A stretch of 57,048 nucleotides of DNA from Streptomyces violascens. GTDB taxonomy: Bacteria > Actinomycetota > Actinomycetes > Streptomycetales > Streptomycetaceae. The stretch covers positions 1 to 57,048 of the forward strand of contig NZ_BMUA01000038.1 in assembly GCF_014649955.1 (NCBI RefSeq), read 5' to 3'. Below the pieces are notes generated by a model. It was not told the DNA's origin. It ran no database searches and worked only from the letters and a program-made list of their open reading frames with translations. The position numbers and the translations under genes are program-made. Positions 16,795 to 24,426 of this stretch are shown here, piece after piece (the stretch's first letter is position 1; each line of letters opens with the position of its first letter).

Positions 16795-17754
16795 GTGCAG
16801 CGCTGGCGTGGCTTGGAGGACATCCCCCAGGACTGGGGACGCAGCGTCGTCACCATCGGCTCCTACGACGGGGTGCACCGCGGACACCAGCTGATCATCG
16901 GGCGGGCCGTGGAGCGCGCCCGCGAGCTCGGCGTGCTGTCCGTCGTCGTCACCTTCGACCCGCACCCCAGCGAGGTCGTGCGCCCCGGCAGCCACCCGCC
17001 GCTGCTCGCCCCGCACCACCGCCGTGCCGAACTGATGGCGCACCTGGGTGTGGACGCGGTCCTCATCCTTCCCTTCACCAGCGAGTTCTCGAAGCTCTCG
17101 GCTGCCGACTTCGTGGTGAAGGTCCTGGTCGACAAGCTGCACGCCAAGCTGGTCGTCGAAGGCCCGAACTTCCGCTTCGGCCACAAGGCCGCGGGCAACG
17201 TCGAGGTCCTGGCCGAGCTCGGCCGCACCTACGACTACGAGGTCGAGGTCATCGACCTGCGCGTGCGCGGCGAGGCGGGCGGCGGCGAGCCGTTCTCCTC
17301 CACCCTGACCCGCCGCCTGGTCACCGAGGGCGACATCGAGGGCGCCGCCGAGATCCTCGGCCGCCCGCACCGCGTCGAGGGCGTCGTCGTGCGCGGCGCC
17401 CAGCGCGGCCGCGAGCTCGGCTACCCGACCGCGAACGTCGAGACGCTGCCGCACACCGCGATCCCCGCGGACGGGGTGTACGCGGGCTGGCTGACGGCCG
17501 ACGGCGAGCGGATGCCCGCGGCGATCTCGGTGGGCACCAACCCGCAGTTCGACGGCACCGAGCGCACGGTCGAGGCGTACGCCATCGACCGCGTCGGCCT
17601 CGACCTGTACGGGCTGCACGTGGCCGTCGACTTCCTCGCCTATGTGCGGGGCATGGCCAAGTTCGACTCCATCGAGGACCTGCTGGAAGCGATCGGCAAC
17701 GACGTGAAGCGGTCCACCGAGCTGATCGAGGCGTACGAGTCCCGGCGGGACTGA
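16795..17754 (+). CDS. ribF: bifunctional riboflavin kinase/FMN adenylyltransferase
   Basis: 319-aa enzyme that converts riboflavin to FMN and then FAD. The N-terminal nucleotidyltransferase domain (1-~160) shows SYDGVHRGHQ and VEGPNFRFGHKAAGN. The C-terminal flavokinase domain (~185-315) shows RGRELGYPTANV and SVGTNPQFDGTERTVEAY. Length and domain order are normal. The GTG start follows GAGGAGCGGTCACA. It is the last gene of the conserved nusA-ribF neighbourhood. Confidence 0.97.
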   Translation: MQRWRGLEDIPQDWGRSVVTIGSYDGVHRGHQLIIGRAVERARELGVLSVVVTFDPHPSEVVRPGSHPPLLAPHHRRAELMAHLGVDAVLILPFTSEFSKLSAADFVVKVLVDKLHAKLVVEGPNFRFGHKAAGNVEVLAELGRTYDYEVEVIDLRVRGEAGGGEPFSSTLTRRLVTEGDIEGAAEILGRPHRVEGVVVRGAQRGRELGYPTANVETLPHTAIPADGVYAGWLTADGERMPAAISVGTNPQFDGTERTVEAYAIDRVGLDLYGLHVAVDFLAYVRGMAKFDSIEDLLEAIGNDVKRSTELIEAYESRRD

Positions 17755-17770
17755 CCTCCTTTCGGCCGAC

Positions 17771-17807
17771 GCCACTTGATCCGGTCAAACCCTGGTCAAG
17801 CAGTGGC
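17771..17807 (+). terminator. imperfect hairpin after ribF
   Basis: GCCACT pairs with AGTGGC. After a small bulge TTGA pairs with TCAA, and CC with GG. Two GGTCAA copies (17783-17788, 17794-17799) lie inside. It is a plausible terminator for ribF. Confidence 0.5.
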
Positions 17808-17938
17808 CTGAAACCGTCCAAGTCCTCGCATCGACTGCGTATCGAGCGCGGGGTATGGGCGGTTTTTGGCGTACAAGGGGCGCTGCGCTGCGCGTAGGTT
17901 GAACGGCGATTCAGCCATATCCCGCAAGGGGGAAACGC

Positions 17939-18334
17939 GTGGGCGAGAAGCCCGTGTCCCGCCTCCTCGGCCTGGTCGGCGACGTGCCGGCGCAGGGCGC
18001 GCAGCAAGGCGTACCGCCGTACCACACCCCGGTGTTCATCCCGGCCCATCCGCGCTATCCCGGCGGCGGAGCCGCGCCCCACGTCGACTACGAACTCTTC
18101 AAGGGCCCCTCGGGGCCGCCCGTCCCGGTCGCGTTCACCGGCCTGCGCGGACTCGTCGAGGCGCTCGGACCGGCCCAGCCCTGGGTAGCGGTCTCGCTCG
18201 GCCCGTTCGCCGAGGCGATGCAGCGGGCCGGTCTGCCCAAGGTGCGGCTCGACCCGGTGATCGACCCCGGCGGCCGCAGATGGCGGGCCGAGGATCTGGA
18301 ACGGGCGTACGGCGGCCAGGAGGGCACCCGATGA
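17939..18334 (+). CDS. SseB-like (SAV_915-type) protein
   Basis: 131-aa soluble protein. The YELFKGPSGPPVPVAFTGLRGL segment and QPWVAVSLGPFAEAMQRAG followed by VRLDPVID resemble the small SseB N-terminal-like proteins seen beside T7SS-type genes in Streptomyces. The exact role is unknown. GTG start after AAGGGGG. The stop overlaps the next start (ATGA). First of four overlapping genes; a weak -10-like TAGGTT lies at 17895-17900. Confidence 0.6.
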   Translation: MGEKPVSRLLGLVGDVPAQGAQQGVPPYHTPVFIPAHPRYPGGGAAPHVDYELFKGPSGPPVPVAFTGLRGLVEALGPAQPWVAVSLGPFAEAMQRAGLPKVRLDPVIDPGGRRWRAEDLERAYGGQEGTR

Positions 18335-18633
18335 GCGTGGACCTGAAGCTGGTCCTGGCGGACCTGAACACGATGGCGGGCACCTTCCACAAGGAGGCCG
18401 ACAACTACCGCAAGATGCACCAGAACGTGAAGCCGGCGATCGCCGGCTCCGGGGACGCCGGATGCGACGCGGCGATCAAGGCGGTGGCCGACCTGATAGC
18501 GGGCCTGCACGACAAGCTGTCGGACCGCCTGGACGACCGCGGCGACAAGGTGAAGTACGCGCACGACTCGATGGCGCGCCACGACATCGACGTACACGGC
18601 CTGTTCGACGACCTGATGAAGGACCGCACATGA
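18331..18633 (+). CDS. small helical protein, WXG100-like partner
   Basis: 100-aa protein, almost entirely amphipathic helix and without a signal peptide (LKLVLADLNTMAGTFHKEAD, then ADLIAGLHDKLSDRLDDRG). It has the size and helical-hairpin shape of WXG100 or Lap-type T7SS partner proteins but lacks a W-x-G turn, with GSGDAGCDAA at the bend. It overlaps both neighbours by ATGA, so it is probably made in step with the WXG protein that follows. The partner role is inference. Confidence 0.6.
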   Translation: MSVDLKLVLADLNTMAGTFHKEADNYRKMHQNVKPAIAGSGDAGCDAAIKAVADLIAGLHDKLSDRLDDRGDKVKYAHDSMARHDIDVHGLFDDLMKDRT

Positions 18634-19958
18634 CGGACAGCTGGGTCGGCGGCGACATCGGCGGGCTTCGCGCCATGGGGGAGGCCTACAAGAAGGCCAG
18701 GACCGATCTCGAATCCATCGTGAAGCCGCTGAGCACGAGCGTCGACGCGCTCGCGAAGGACACCGGTTGGCAGGGCGAGTCGGCGGAGTCGTTCCGGGCC
18801 AAGTGGACCGAGGACTCCATGACGGCGGGCGCCTTCGCCGCACTGGTCCAGGCGGCGGGCCAGATCCTCACCGACCTCGCCGACCACCTCGGCCAGGCGG
18901 AGGCCGCGCTCCAGAACGCGGAGGACGTCGCGGTGCGGGCCGGGGTGCCGATGCATCCCATGGGCGTACCGGGCGAGTTGATGACCAATACGCCGTCCAA
19001 CCAGAGCGATGCCGAGAAGAAGGCCATCAAGGCCCTCAACGACTACGGCACCGTACGCAACGAGATCCTGCACACCGCCCAGCAGGCCCGCCTGGACGCG
19101 GCGGAGGCCCTTCAGAAGCTCTACGCGGACGACACCAGCGCGGCGGTCTCGCCCGGCGACAAGATCACCGTCGCGGACTATCTGCGCGGGCTTTACGCGT
19201 ACGACTCCGAGCGGACCCGGGTCAAGGGCCACGACGCCGCCGACGCGCTCGACGACGCGAAGAAGCAGGCCGACGACGCGAAGAAGGATCTGCGCGCCGA
19301 ACGCAAGGCGTGGCAGAAGGAGGGCAGGACCCTCCCCAAGGACGCCGAGGCCCGCGTCGCGTACAAGGACGCGCTGAGCAAGCTCGACAGCCTGGAGACG
19401 GACATCGCCCGCGGTGAACACGGCAGTTCGAAGCTCCCCTACGACCACGTCCTCAACACCAAGATCGCGGACGTGGCGGACACCCTGCGGGCCGGCAAGA
19501 GCCTGGAGAGCCTTCCGGAGTTCCTGAAGGAGATCCCGGTGGTCGACGTCGCGGCGGCCGCCGCCTGCGGGCTCCTCGAAGCCAAGGACGACCACGAGAA
19601 GGGGTGGTCGTGGACGCACTCCGTGGTGGTCGACGGAGGCGCCGCGCTCGGCGGACTCGCCGTCGGCGCGGCCGCCACGGCGGGCGGCGTGGCGCTGGCC
19701 GCGAGCGCGGAGATCACCGTGCCGGTGGCCGTGGTCGCCGGGGTCGGCGGCGCGGTCGTCATCGGGGCGACCGACCTGCTCGACGAGGGCTTCCACGAGC
19801 ACTGGAGCGAGGACATCCACGACCACGGCGTCCTGGGCGGCATCTGGCACGGCAGCGGCAACGTGCTCTCCAACACCGGAGACGACCTGAAGCGGCTCGG
19901 CGACGACGCGGCGGGTCTGGGGAAGAAGGCGTGGAATGGGTTCAAGGGTCTCTTCTGA
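18630..19958 (+). CDS. WXG-domain protein with glycine-rich hydrophobic C-terminal helices (candidate T7SS effector)
   Basis: 442-aa protein. Residues 1-~105 form a WXG100-type helical hairpin with the turn TGWQGESAESF (Trp47-x-Gly49). Residues ~140-275 are charged and coiled-coil-like (DDAKKQADDAKKDLRAERKA). Residues ~330-385 hold two hydrophobic Gly/Ala-rich segments (GGLAVGAAATAGG and VVAGVGGAVVIGA) with glycine-zipper spacing. The C-terminal ~60 residues are amphipathic. No enzymatic domain is recognised. WXG N-termini direct proteins to T7SS; glycine zippers are known in pore-forming LXG-type toxins. The ATGA overlap couples it to the small helical gene. The effector role is inference. 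Confidence 0.6.
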   Translation: MTDSWVGGDIGGLRAMGEAYKKARTDLESIVKPLSTSVDALAKDTGWQGESAESFRAKWTEDSMTAGAFAALVQAAGQILTDLADHLGQAEAALQNAEDVAVRAGVPMHPMGVPGELMTNTPSNQSDAEKKAIKALNDYGTVRNEILHTAQQARLDAAEALQKLYADDTSAAVSPGDKITVADYLRGLYAYDSERTRVKGHDAADALDDAKKQADDAKKDLRAERKAWQKEGRTLPKDAEARVAYKDALSKLDSLETDIARGEHGSSKLPYDHVLNTKIADVADTLRAGKSLESLPEFLKEIPVVDVAAAAACGLLEAKDDHEKGWSWTHSVVVDGGAALGGLAVGAAATAGGVALAASAEITVPVAVVAGVGGAVVIGATDLLDEGFHEHWSEDIHDHGVLGGIWHGSGNVLSNTGDDLKRLGDDAAGLGKKAWNGFKGLF

Positions 19959-20442
19959 GGGCGCGGGCCCCGCGAAACTCCCCATCGTGGGCACCACTTG
20001 GTACCGCCGGGGCCCCTCCTACTGGCTGCGCCGCACCTCGTTCGTCGTGTTCCTGCTGATCGTGACGGGCCTGATGTTCGGGGTGACGCTGAACATGTTC
20101 CTCAGTACCGTCGGTGGGCTGAGCGATGGCTGGCGGCACATCAGCTACACCCTTCAGGCGGTCGCCTCCACCGGTGCCGCAGGTTGGGGCTGGGCCTACT
20201 ATCGCCGCAAGGCGCGAGAGGCCAAGGCGAGGGCCGCAAGCCCCGCGGAGACCTGGCGCAGCCACGACAGCGCACAGCGTCGGGCGCCGGGCCTGGCCAG
20301 CGCGGGCCGGCTGCCCGCGCTGCTCCTGCTGCCCTTCATGGCGCCGGTATTCGCGTGGGTCCTGGGCATGCTCCTCGCCATGGCCAGCCTTCGCGAGCTC
20401 CCCTCCGAAGCAGGCGCCCGCAAGGCCCTCAACCAGGCCTGA
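19936..20442 (+). CDS. small polytopic membrane protein (candidate immunity protein)
   Basis: 168-aa integral membrane protein with three likely TM helices: SFVVFLLIVTGLMFGVTLNM, ISYTLQAVASTGAAGWGWAYY and LPALLLLPFMAPVFAWVLGM. A basic loop (YYRRKAREAKARA) separates the second and third. The ATG at 19936 lies 23 bases inside the WXG gene after GAAGAAGG. Its position directly after a glycine-zipper WXG gene is that of an immunity gene, but no homology supports this. Its 3' end overlaps the converging ABC transporter gene by 14 bases. Confidence 0.65.
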   Translation: MGSRVSSEGAGPAKLPIVGTTWYRRGPSYWLRRTSFVVFLLIVTGLMFGVTLNMFLSTVGGLSDGWRHISYTLQAVASTGAAGWGWAYYRRKAREAKARAASPAETWRSHDSAQRRAPGLASAGRLPALLLLPFMAPVFAWVLGMLLAMASLRELPSEAGARKALNQA

Positions 20443-21421
20443 CCGCCGCGGCCCAGTGGCAGGCGACCTGCGGCGCCGTGCCGCCCGCCAGGACCGGCAG
20501 GTCCTCGGTGCGGCAGCGGTCCGCCACGCCCGCCCGGTCCGCCTCGCCCGAGGCGAGCACCTGGCAGCGGGCGTGGAAGCGGCAGCCGGGCGGGATGCGG
20601 GACGGGTCCGGGGGCTCGCCGGTGAGCACCACCGGGTCGCCGGGGGACTCCGGCAGGACCGACAACAGGGCCTGGGTGTAAGGGTGTTGAGGGTTCGTCA
20701 GGACGTCCTCGACCGGACCGGTCTCCACGATGCGGCCCAGGTACATCACCGCCACCCGGTCCGCGATGTTCCAGGCGAGGCCCAGGTCGTGGGTCACGAC
20801 GAGCGCGGACAGGCCGAGCTCGTCCCGCAGGCGAAGCAGCAGCGCCAGGATCTCGCCGCGTACGGAGGCGTCGAGGGAGGCCACCGGCTCGTCGGCGACG
20901 ATCAGTTCGGGGTCCAGGACGAGCGCGCCCGCGATCACCACGCGCTGGCGCTGGCCGCCGGACAGCTCGTGCGGGTAGCGCAGGAAGAACCGCTCGGGCG
21001 GCCGCAGACCCGCCCGGGACAGCGCCCGGGCCACCAACTCCCGCTCGTCGTCCGGGGAGCCGTGGATGCGCAGGCCCTCGGCGACCGCGTCGTACACCGT
21101 GTGCCGGGGGTTGAGCGAGCCGCTCGGGTCCTGGAGGACCAGCTGGACGCGCTTGCGGTACGCCTTGAGTGCGCGGGCGTGGTGGCCGAGCGGGCTGCCG
21201 TCGAAGGCGACCGTGCCGGCGGTCGGGGTGAGAAGGCCGAGCAGGGTGCGGGCGAGCGTCGTCTTGCCGCAGCCCGACTCGCCGACCAGGGCGACGATCT
21301 CGCCCGCGCCGACGGTGAGTTCCACGCCGTCGACCGCCCGGGCGGGCGGGGCGCCGCGCCGCCCGGGGAAGGTGACGCGCAGGCCGGCGGCGCTGAGGAG
21401 GGGGGCCGTGGTGGTGGTCAT
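20429..21421 (-). CDS. oligopeptide/dipeptide ABC transporter ATP-binding protein (OppF/DppF type)
   Basis: 330-aa ATPase of a peptide importer. Walker A is GESGCGKTT (~50), the signature LSGGQRQRV (~160), Walker B LIVADEPVASLD. The C-terminal Opp/Dpp extension with two Cys (PPGCRFHARC and VACHW) often binds an Fe-S cluster in this family. The ATG at 21421 overlaps the upstream ATPase stop (ATGA). It is the last gene of the transporter operon. Confidence 0.92.
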   Translation of the reverse strand: MTTTTAPLLSAAGLRVTFPGRRGAPPARAVDGVELTVGAGEIVALVGESGCGKTTLARTLLGLLTPTAGTVAFDGSPLGHHARALKAYRKRVQLVLQDPSGSLNPRHTVYDAVAEGLRIHGSPDDERELVARALSRAGLRPPERFFLRYPHELSGGQRQRVVIAGALVLDPELIVADEPVASLDASVRGEILALLLRLRDELGLSALVVTHDLGLAWNIADRVAVMYLGRIVETGPVEDVLTNPQHPYTQALLSVLPESPGDPVVLTGEPPDPSRIPPGCRFHARCQVLASGEADRAGVADRCRTEDLPVLAGGTAPQVACHWAAAVRPG

Positions 21422-22386
21422 GCGGTGCTCCTCGACAGGGTCCCGGCGTGCACACAGGCCGCCCGGTGGTCCGGGCCCGCGTCGCGCAGCGGCTGGTCGT
21501 CGAAGGCGCAGACGTCGATCGCGACCGGGCAGCGTGGATGGAAGGCGCAGCCCGCCGGCAGCGCGGACGGGTCGGGCGGATCGCCCGGCAGGCCCCGGGG
21601 CGCCCGGCGCGAAGCGGGGTCGCCGATGCGGGGGAAGGCGGCTGACAGCGCCTGGCCGTACGGGTGCCGGGCCGCCGCGTGGACCGCGCGCGCCGGGCCC
21701 TCCTCGACGATGCGGCCCGCGTACATCACCGCGAGCCGGTCGCAGGTGTCGGCGAGGACCGCCAGATCGTGGCTGATCATCAGCAGGCTGATGCCCTGGT
21801 CGGCGACGAGCCGCTCGATCAGCCGCAGGATCTGGGCCTGGATCATCACATCGAGGGCGGTCGTCGGCTCGTCCGCGACGATCAGGTCCGGCGCGCAGGC
21901 CAGAGCCATCGCGATCATCACGCGCTGGCGCTGGCCGCCGGACAGTTCGTGCGGGTGGGCGTCCGCGCGGGCGGCGGGCAGGCCGACCTGTTCGAGGAGT
22001 TCGCCGACCCGGGCGCGGGCCCCGGCCGGGGTGGCGAGGCCGTGCAGCAGGATCGGCTCGGCGATCTGGTCGCCGATGCGGTGCACCGCATTCAGCGAGT
22101 GCATCGCCCCCTGGAACACGATGGACGCGCCCGCCCAGCGCACCGCCCGCAGCCGCCCCCACTTCATGGTGAGGACGTCCTCGCCGTCGAGCAGCACCGA
22201 CCCCGTCAGCCTGGCCGACGAGGGCAGCAGCCTCAGCAGCGCCATCGCCAGGGTCGACTTCCCGCACCCCGACTCGCCCGCGATGCCTAGCTTCTGGCCG
22301 GGCGCGATGGTCAGGTCGACCCCGCGTACGGCGGCTGCGCCGGTCCCGTACGTGACGTACAGGTCCCTGATCTCAAGGAGGCTCAT
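21418..22386 (-). CDS. oligopeptide/dipeptide ABC transporter ATP-binding protein (OppD/DppD type)
   Basis: 322-aa ATPase, partner of the OppF-type subunit. Walker A is GESGCGKST (~40), the signature LSGGQRQRVMIAM, Walker B LIVADEPTTALD, then the H-loop SHDLAV. The C-terminal extension has PAGCAFHPRCPVAIDVC. The ATG at 22386 overlaps the permease stop by four bases. Together with the permeases it forms a typical heterodimeric-ATPase importer. Confidence 0.93.
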   Translation of the reverse strand: MSLLEIRDLYVTYGTGAAAVRGVDLTIAPGQKLGIAGESGCGKSTLAMALLRLLPSSARLTGSVLLDGEDVLTMKWGRLRAVRWAGASIVFQGAMHSLNAVHRIGDQIAEPILLHGLATPAGARARVGELLEQVGLPAARADAHPHELSGGQRQRVMIAMALACAPDLIVADEPTTALDVMIQAQILRLIERLVADQGISLLMISHDLAVLADTCDRLAVMYAGRIVEEGPARAVHAAARHPYGQALSAAFPRIGDPASRRAPRGLPGDPPDPSALPAGCAFHPRCPVAIDVCAFDDQPLRDAGPDHRAACVHAGTLSRSTA

Positions 22387-23291
22387 CGGGCTCCCAGCTT
22401 CGGGTTCAGGACGGCCTCGACGGCGCGGCCGCACAGCGTGAAGGAGAGCGCGACCAGGGCGATCGCGATGCCGGGCGGGGCGAGATACCACCAGTGCCCG
22501 GAGGAGACCGCGCCCGCCTCGCGGGCGTCCTGGAGCATCCCGCCCCAGGACACCACCGTCGGGTCACCGAGGCCGAGGAACGCGAGGGTGGCCTCGGTCA
22601 GGATGGCGTTGGAGATGCCCAGGGTGGTCTGCGCGAGGACCAGCGGCATCACGTTCGGCAGCACGTGCCGCGACATGATGTGGCCGTGGCCGCCGCCGAG
22701 CGCGCGGGCCCGTTCGATGTACGGGCGCGACTCGACCGCGATGGTCTGCGCCCGCACGAGCCGCGCCGTCGTCGGCCAGGACGTCACGCCGATGGCCAGG
22801 ATCACCGTCCAGAGGCTGTGCGACATGACCGTCGCCAGGACGATCGCGAGGACCAGCGTCGGCATCACCAGGAACCAGTCGGTGATCCGCATCAGGGCCG
22901 TGGAGAGCCAGCCGCCGTAGTGCCCGGCGAGGATCCCGACCAGCGTGCCGATCGCCACGCTCAGCGCGGCGGCGAGCAGCCCGACCGCGAGCGAGATCCG
23001 GGCACCCCAGATCAGCAGGCCGAGCAGGGAACGGCCGAACTGGTCGGTGCCGAGCGGGAATTGACCGCTCGGCGACTCCAGGGCGGTGCCGGGCGCGCTG
23101 GTCACGCTCTGGACGTCCTCGCCGACGGTGAGGGGCGCGGTGAGCGCGATCAGCGCGATGACGGCGAGGCCCGCGAGCCCGTACAGGCCGGCCCGGTGGG
23201 TGCGGTAGGAGCGCCAGAAGCGGGCGAGCGAGTCGCGGCGGCGGGCCCAGGCGAGCGAGCCCGCCTTGTCGGGGACGGTGGTCGTGGTCAT
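22383..23291 (-). CDS. peptide ABC transporter permease (OppC/DppC type)
   Basis: 302-aa membrane permease. The N-terminal cytoplasmic tail is followed by an OppC_N helix (YGLAGLAVIALIALTAPL), then five TM segments. The EAA-like loop contacting the ATPase reads YIERARALGGGHGHIMSRHVLPN. The ATG at 23291 overlaps the stop of a 23-codon mini-ORF by one base. The protein begins MTTTTVP, almost like the mini-ORF and the OppF-type protein. Confidence 0.93.
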   Translation of the reverse strand: MTTTTVPDKAGSLAWARRRDSLARFWRSYRTHRAGLYGLAGLAVIALIALTAPLTVGEDVQSVTSAPGTALESPSGQFPLGTDQFGRSLLGLLIWGARISLAVGLLAAALSVAIGTLVGILAGHYGGWLSTALMRITDWFLVMPTLVLAIVLATVMSHSLWTVILAIGVTSWPTTARLVRAQTIAVESRPYIERARALGGGHGHIMSRHVLPNVMPLVLAQTTLGISNAILTEATLAFLGLGDPTVVSWGGMLQDAREAGAVSSGHWWYLAPPGIAIALVALSFTLCGRAVEAVLNPKLGAR

Positions 23292-23359
23292 CGGGCCGCC
23301 CCGTTCGCGTACGCGGTCGTCGGCATCGGGCGGCCCGGCTCGTACGTGGTCGTCGTCAT
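23288..23359 (-). CDS. 23-codon mini-ORF coupled between the two permease genes
   Basis: An ATG at 23359 overlaps the OppB-type stop by one base (TGATG), and its own TGA overlaps the OppC-type ATG by one base. The peptide starts MTTTTYEPGRP and ends ANGAAR. It fills the 64-base gap exactly and may carry ribosomes from one permease gene to the next. Whether the peptide is made is unknown. Confidence 0.4.
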   Translation of the reverse strand: MTTTTYEPGRPMPTTAYANGAAR

Positions 23360-24423
23360 CGCCCCACCCTGGGATCGAGAAGCGGATAGAGCAGGTCGGC
23401 CAGCAGGTTCATCAGGATCATCGCGCCGGCGAAGACCACGAACAGGCCCTGCACCAGCGGGAGATCGGGCACACTCAGCGCCTGGTAGAAGAGCCCGCCC
23501 AGGCCCGGCCACGAGAACACCGTCTCCACCAGGATCGAACCGGCCGCCACATGGCCCAGATTGATGAACAGCATCGTGACCGTGGGCAGCAGGGCGTTCG
23601 GCACCGCGTGGTGGCGGCGCACCGCGTCGTCGCGCAGGCCCTTCGCGCGCGCCGTCGTCAGGTAGTCGCCGCCCATCTCGTCGATCAGCGAGGACCGCAT
23701 GACGAGCAGGGTCTGCGCGTACTGCACCGCGACCAGGGTCAGCACCGGCAGCACCATGTGGTGCGCCACGTCCAGGACGTGACCGAAGCCCGTCGTGTCG
23801 CCCGACTCCATGCCGCCGGTCGGGAACAGGCCCGGGACCGGGCCCGCGCCCACCGAGAACGCGATGATGAGCAGCAGCCCCAGCCAGAACGAGGGCACCG
23901 ACCACAGCGTCAGCGCGAGCCCCGTGTTGAAGCGGTCGCCGAGCCCGCCGCGGCGCCAGGCCGAGCGGGTGCCCAGCCAGATGCCGAGCGCCGAGTAGAT
24001 CACGACGGCCGTACCGGTCAGGAGCAGCGTCGCCGGGAGCTTCTCGGCGATGAGCGAGCCGACCGGCGCGTGGAACTGGTACGAGGTGCCCAGGTCCCCG
24101 GTCAGCGCCTTGCCGCAGTAGTCCGTGAACTGCTGCCACATCGGCAGGTCGAGCCCGAACTGGCCGCGCAGTGCGGCGAGTTGCTCGACGGAGACCTGGC
24201 GGCCGTGGGTCATCGTGCGGACCGGGTCACCGGGGATGATCCGGAACAGGAAGAAGCTGGTGACGAGGACGGCGAACAGCGAGACCACCGCCCCCGCCAG
24301 CTTGCCGCCCACATAGCGCAGATAGGTGAGCACCGGGCCCGCGGCCGCGAAGCGGCGGCCGCGCGGCTCGGTGCGCGCCTCGGCGACCACCGCGGGGGTG
24401 TCGGCCGAACTCGCTGTCGTCAT
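23356..24423 (-). CDS. peptide ABC transporter permease (OppB/DppB type)
   Basis: 355-aa permease with the family features FFLFRIIPGDPVRTMTHG after TM1, a large outer region, and ATPase-contact loop DYLTTARAKGLRDDAVRRHHAVPNA (two blocks). The N-terminus has an Ala/Glu-rich ~35-residue cytoplasmic tail before the first helix. It lies three bases after the substrate-binding gene and is co-transcribed with it. Confidence 0.93.
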   Translation of the reverse strand: MTTASSADTPAVVAEARTEPRGRRFAAAGPVLTYLRYVGGKLAGAVVSLFAVLVTSFFLFRIIPGDPVRTMTHGRQVSVEQLAALRGQFGLDLPMWQQFTDYCGKALTGDLGTSYQFHAPVGSLIAEKLPATLLLTGTAVVIYSALGIWLGTRSAWRRGGLGDRFNTGLALTLWSVPSFWLGLLLIIAFSVGAGPVPGLFPTGGMESGDTTGFGHVLDVAHHMVLPVLTLVAVQYAQTLLVMRSSLIDEMGGDYLTTARAKGLRDDAVRRHHAVPNALLPTVTMLFINLGHVAAGSILVETVFSWPGLGGLFYQALSVPDLPLVQGLFVVFAGAMILMNLLADLLYPLLDPRVGR

Positions 24424-24426
24424 GGC

